Shown piece by piece: positions 5,642-5,697 of a stretch of DNA of 5,697 nucleotides. The DNA comes from an uncultured Butyricicoccus sp. (lineage in GTDB: Bacteria > Bacillota > Clostridia > Oscillospirales > Butyricicoccaceae), in contig CAUEJN010000076.1 in assembly GCA_959018045.1 (NCBI GenBank), forward strand, positions 1-5,697. Direction: 5' to 3'. Numbering within the stretch: the first letter of the stretch is position 1; every line of letters begins with the position of its first letter. The notes under the pieces were generated by a model that ran no database searches, was not told where the DNA came from, and was given only the letters and a program-made list of their open reading frames with translations. Made by a program: the position numbers and the translations under genes.

Positions 5642-5642
5642 T

Positions 5643-5697
5643 AGATCGGAAGAGCACACGTCTGCTCAGATCGGAAGAGCACACGTCTGAACTCCAG
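5643..5697 (+). other. Illumina TruSeq adapter sequence (contamination)
   Basis: AGATCGGAAGAGCACACGTC begins at 5643, and after 25 bases the same 20-mer begins again at 5668, continuing TGAACTCCAG to the window end. This is the TruSeq read-2 adapter in two tandem partial copies joined by CTC. The leading A is the library A-tail, so genomic sequence ends at about 5642. Anything read across this point is an artefact. Confidence 0.98.

Noticed and set aside
1..5642. CRISPR array, insertion sequence, rRNA or ordinary tRNA genes
   Set aside because: No regularly spaced repeats, transposase motifs, or tRNA-like or rRNA sequences were seen, other than the tRNA-like domain of tmRNA.
5643..5697. Tandem 25-base repeat at the right end, at first sight an iteron or the start of a CRISPR array
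   Set aside because: The repeated unit is the Illumina TruSeq adapter sequence.

Overview
This looks like a metagenomic or draft-genome contig from a low-to-mid GC Firmicutes-type bacterium, possibly a Negativicutes/Clostridia relative. The evidence is the Firmicutes-like SmpB, strong AGGAGG-type ribosome binding sites, TTG/GTG starts and Rho-independent terminators. The taxon is inferred from sequence character only; no search was run. The last 55 bases (5643-5697) are not biological. They are two tandem partial copies of an Illumina TruSeq read-2 adapter, so the contig really ends at about 5642.

The left part (1 to about 2060) looks like chromosomal backbone. A leftward gene probably runs off the window edge (60-1). 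A control region with apparent divergent promoters follows. Next come a membrane acyltransferase of the DUF1624 / heparan-alpha-glucosaminide N-acetyltransferase type (297-1085), its terminator, smpB (1213-1680) and ssrA/tmRNA (1705-2060). SmpB and tmRNA form the trans-translation pair that rescues stalled ribosomes.

The right part (about 2061 to 5642) looks like the left end of an integrated mobile element. A complete tyrosine recombinase (2227-3378) starts 166 bp after the tRNA-like 3' end of ssrA, which is a classic integration target. Converging on it is a minus-strand operon, read right to left: an unknown small protein cut by the contig end, a P-loop ATPase with a SF3/DUF927-like layout (3841-5484), and a 78-residue MerR-type excisionase-like DNA-binding protein (3591-3827). 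Int and the Xis-like protein would handle integration and excision. The ATPase is a candidate replication helicase or initiator, as in satellites and integrative mobilizable elements. The other end of the element, with its attR and cargo, is not in the window, so the element class cannot be decided.

The main points for a second look are the ssrA-integrase junction, the tmRNA tag frame without an ordinary resume codon, a 20-nt perfectly alternating purine-pyrimidine tract inside the acyltransferase promoter spacer, and the adapter-derived false N-terminus at the right end.
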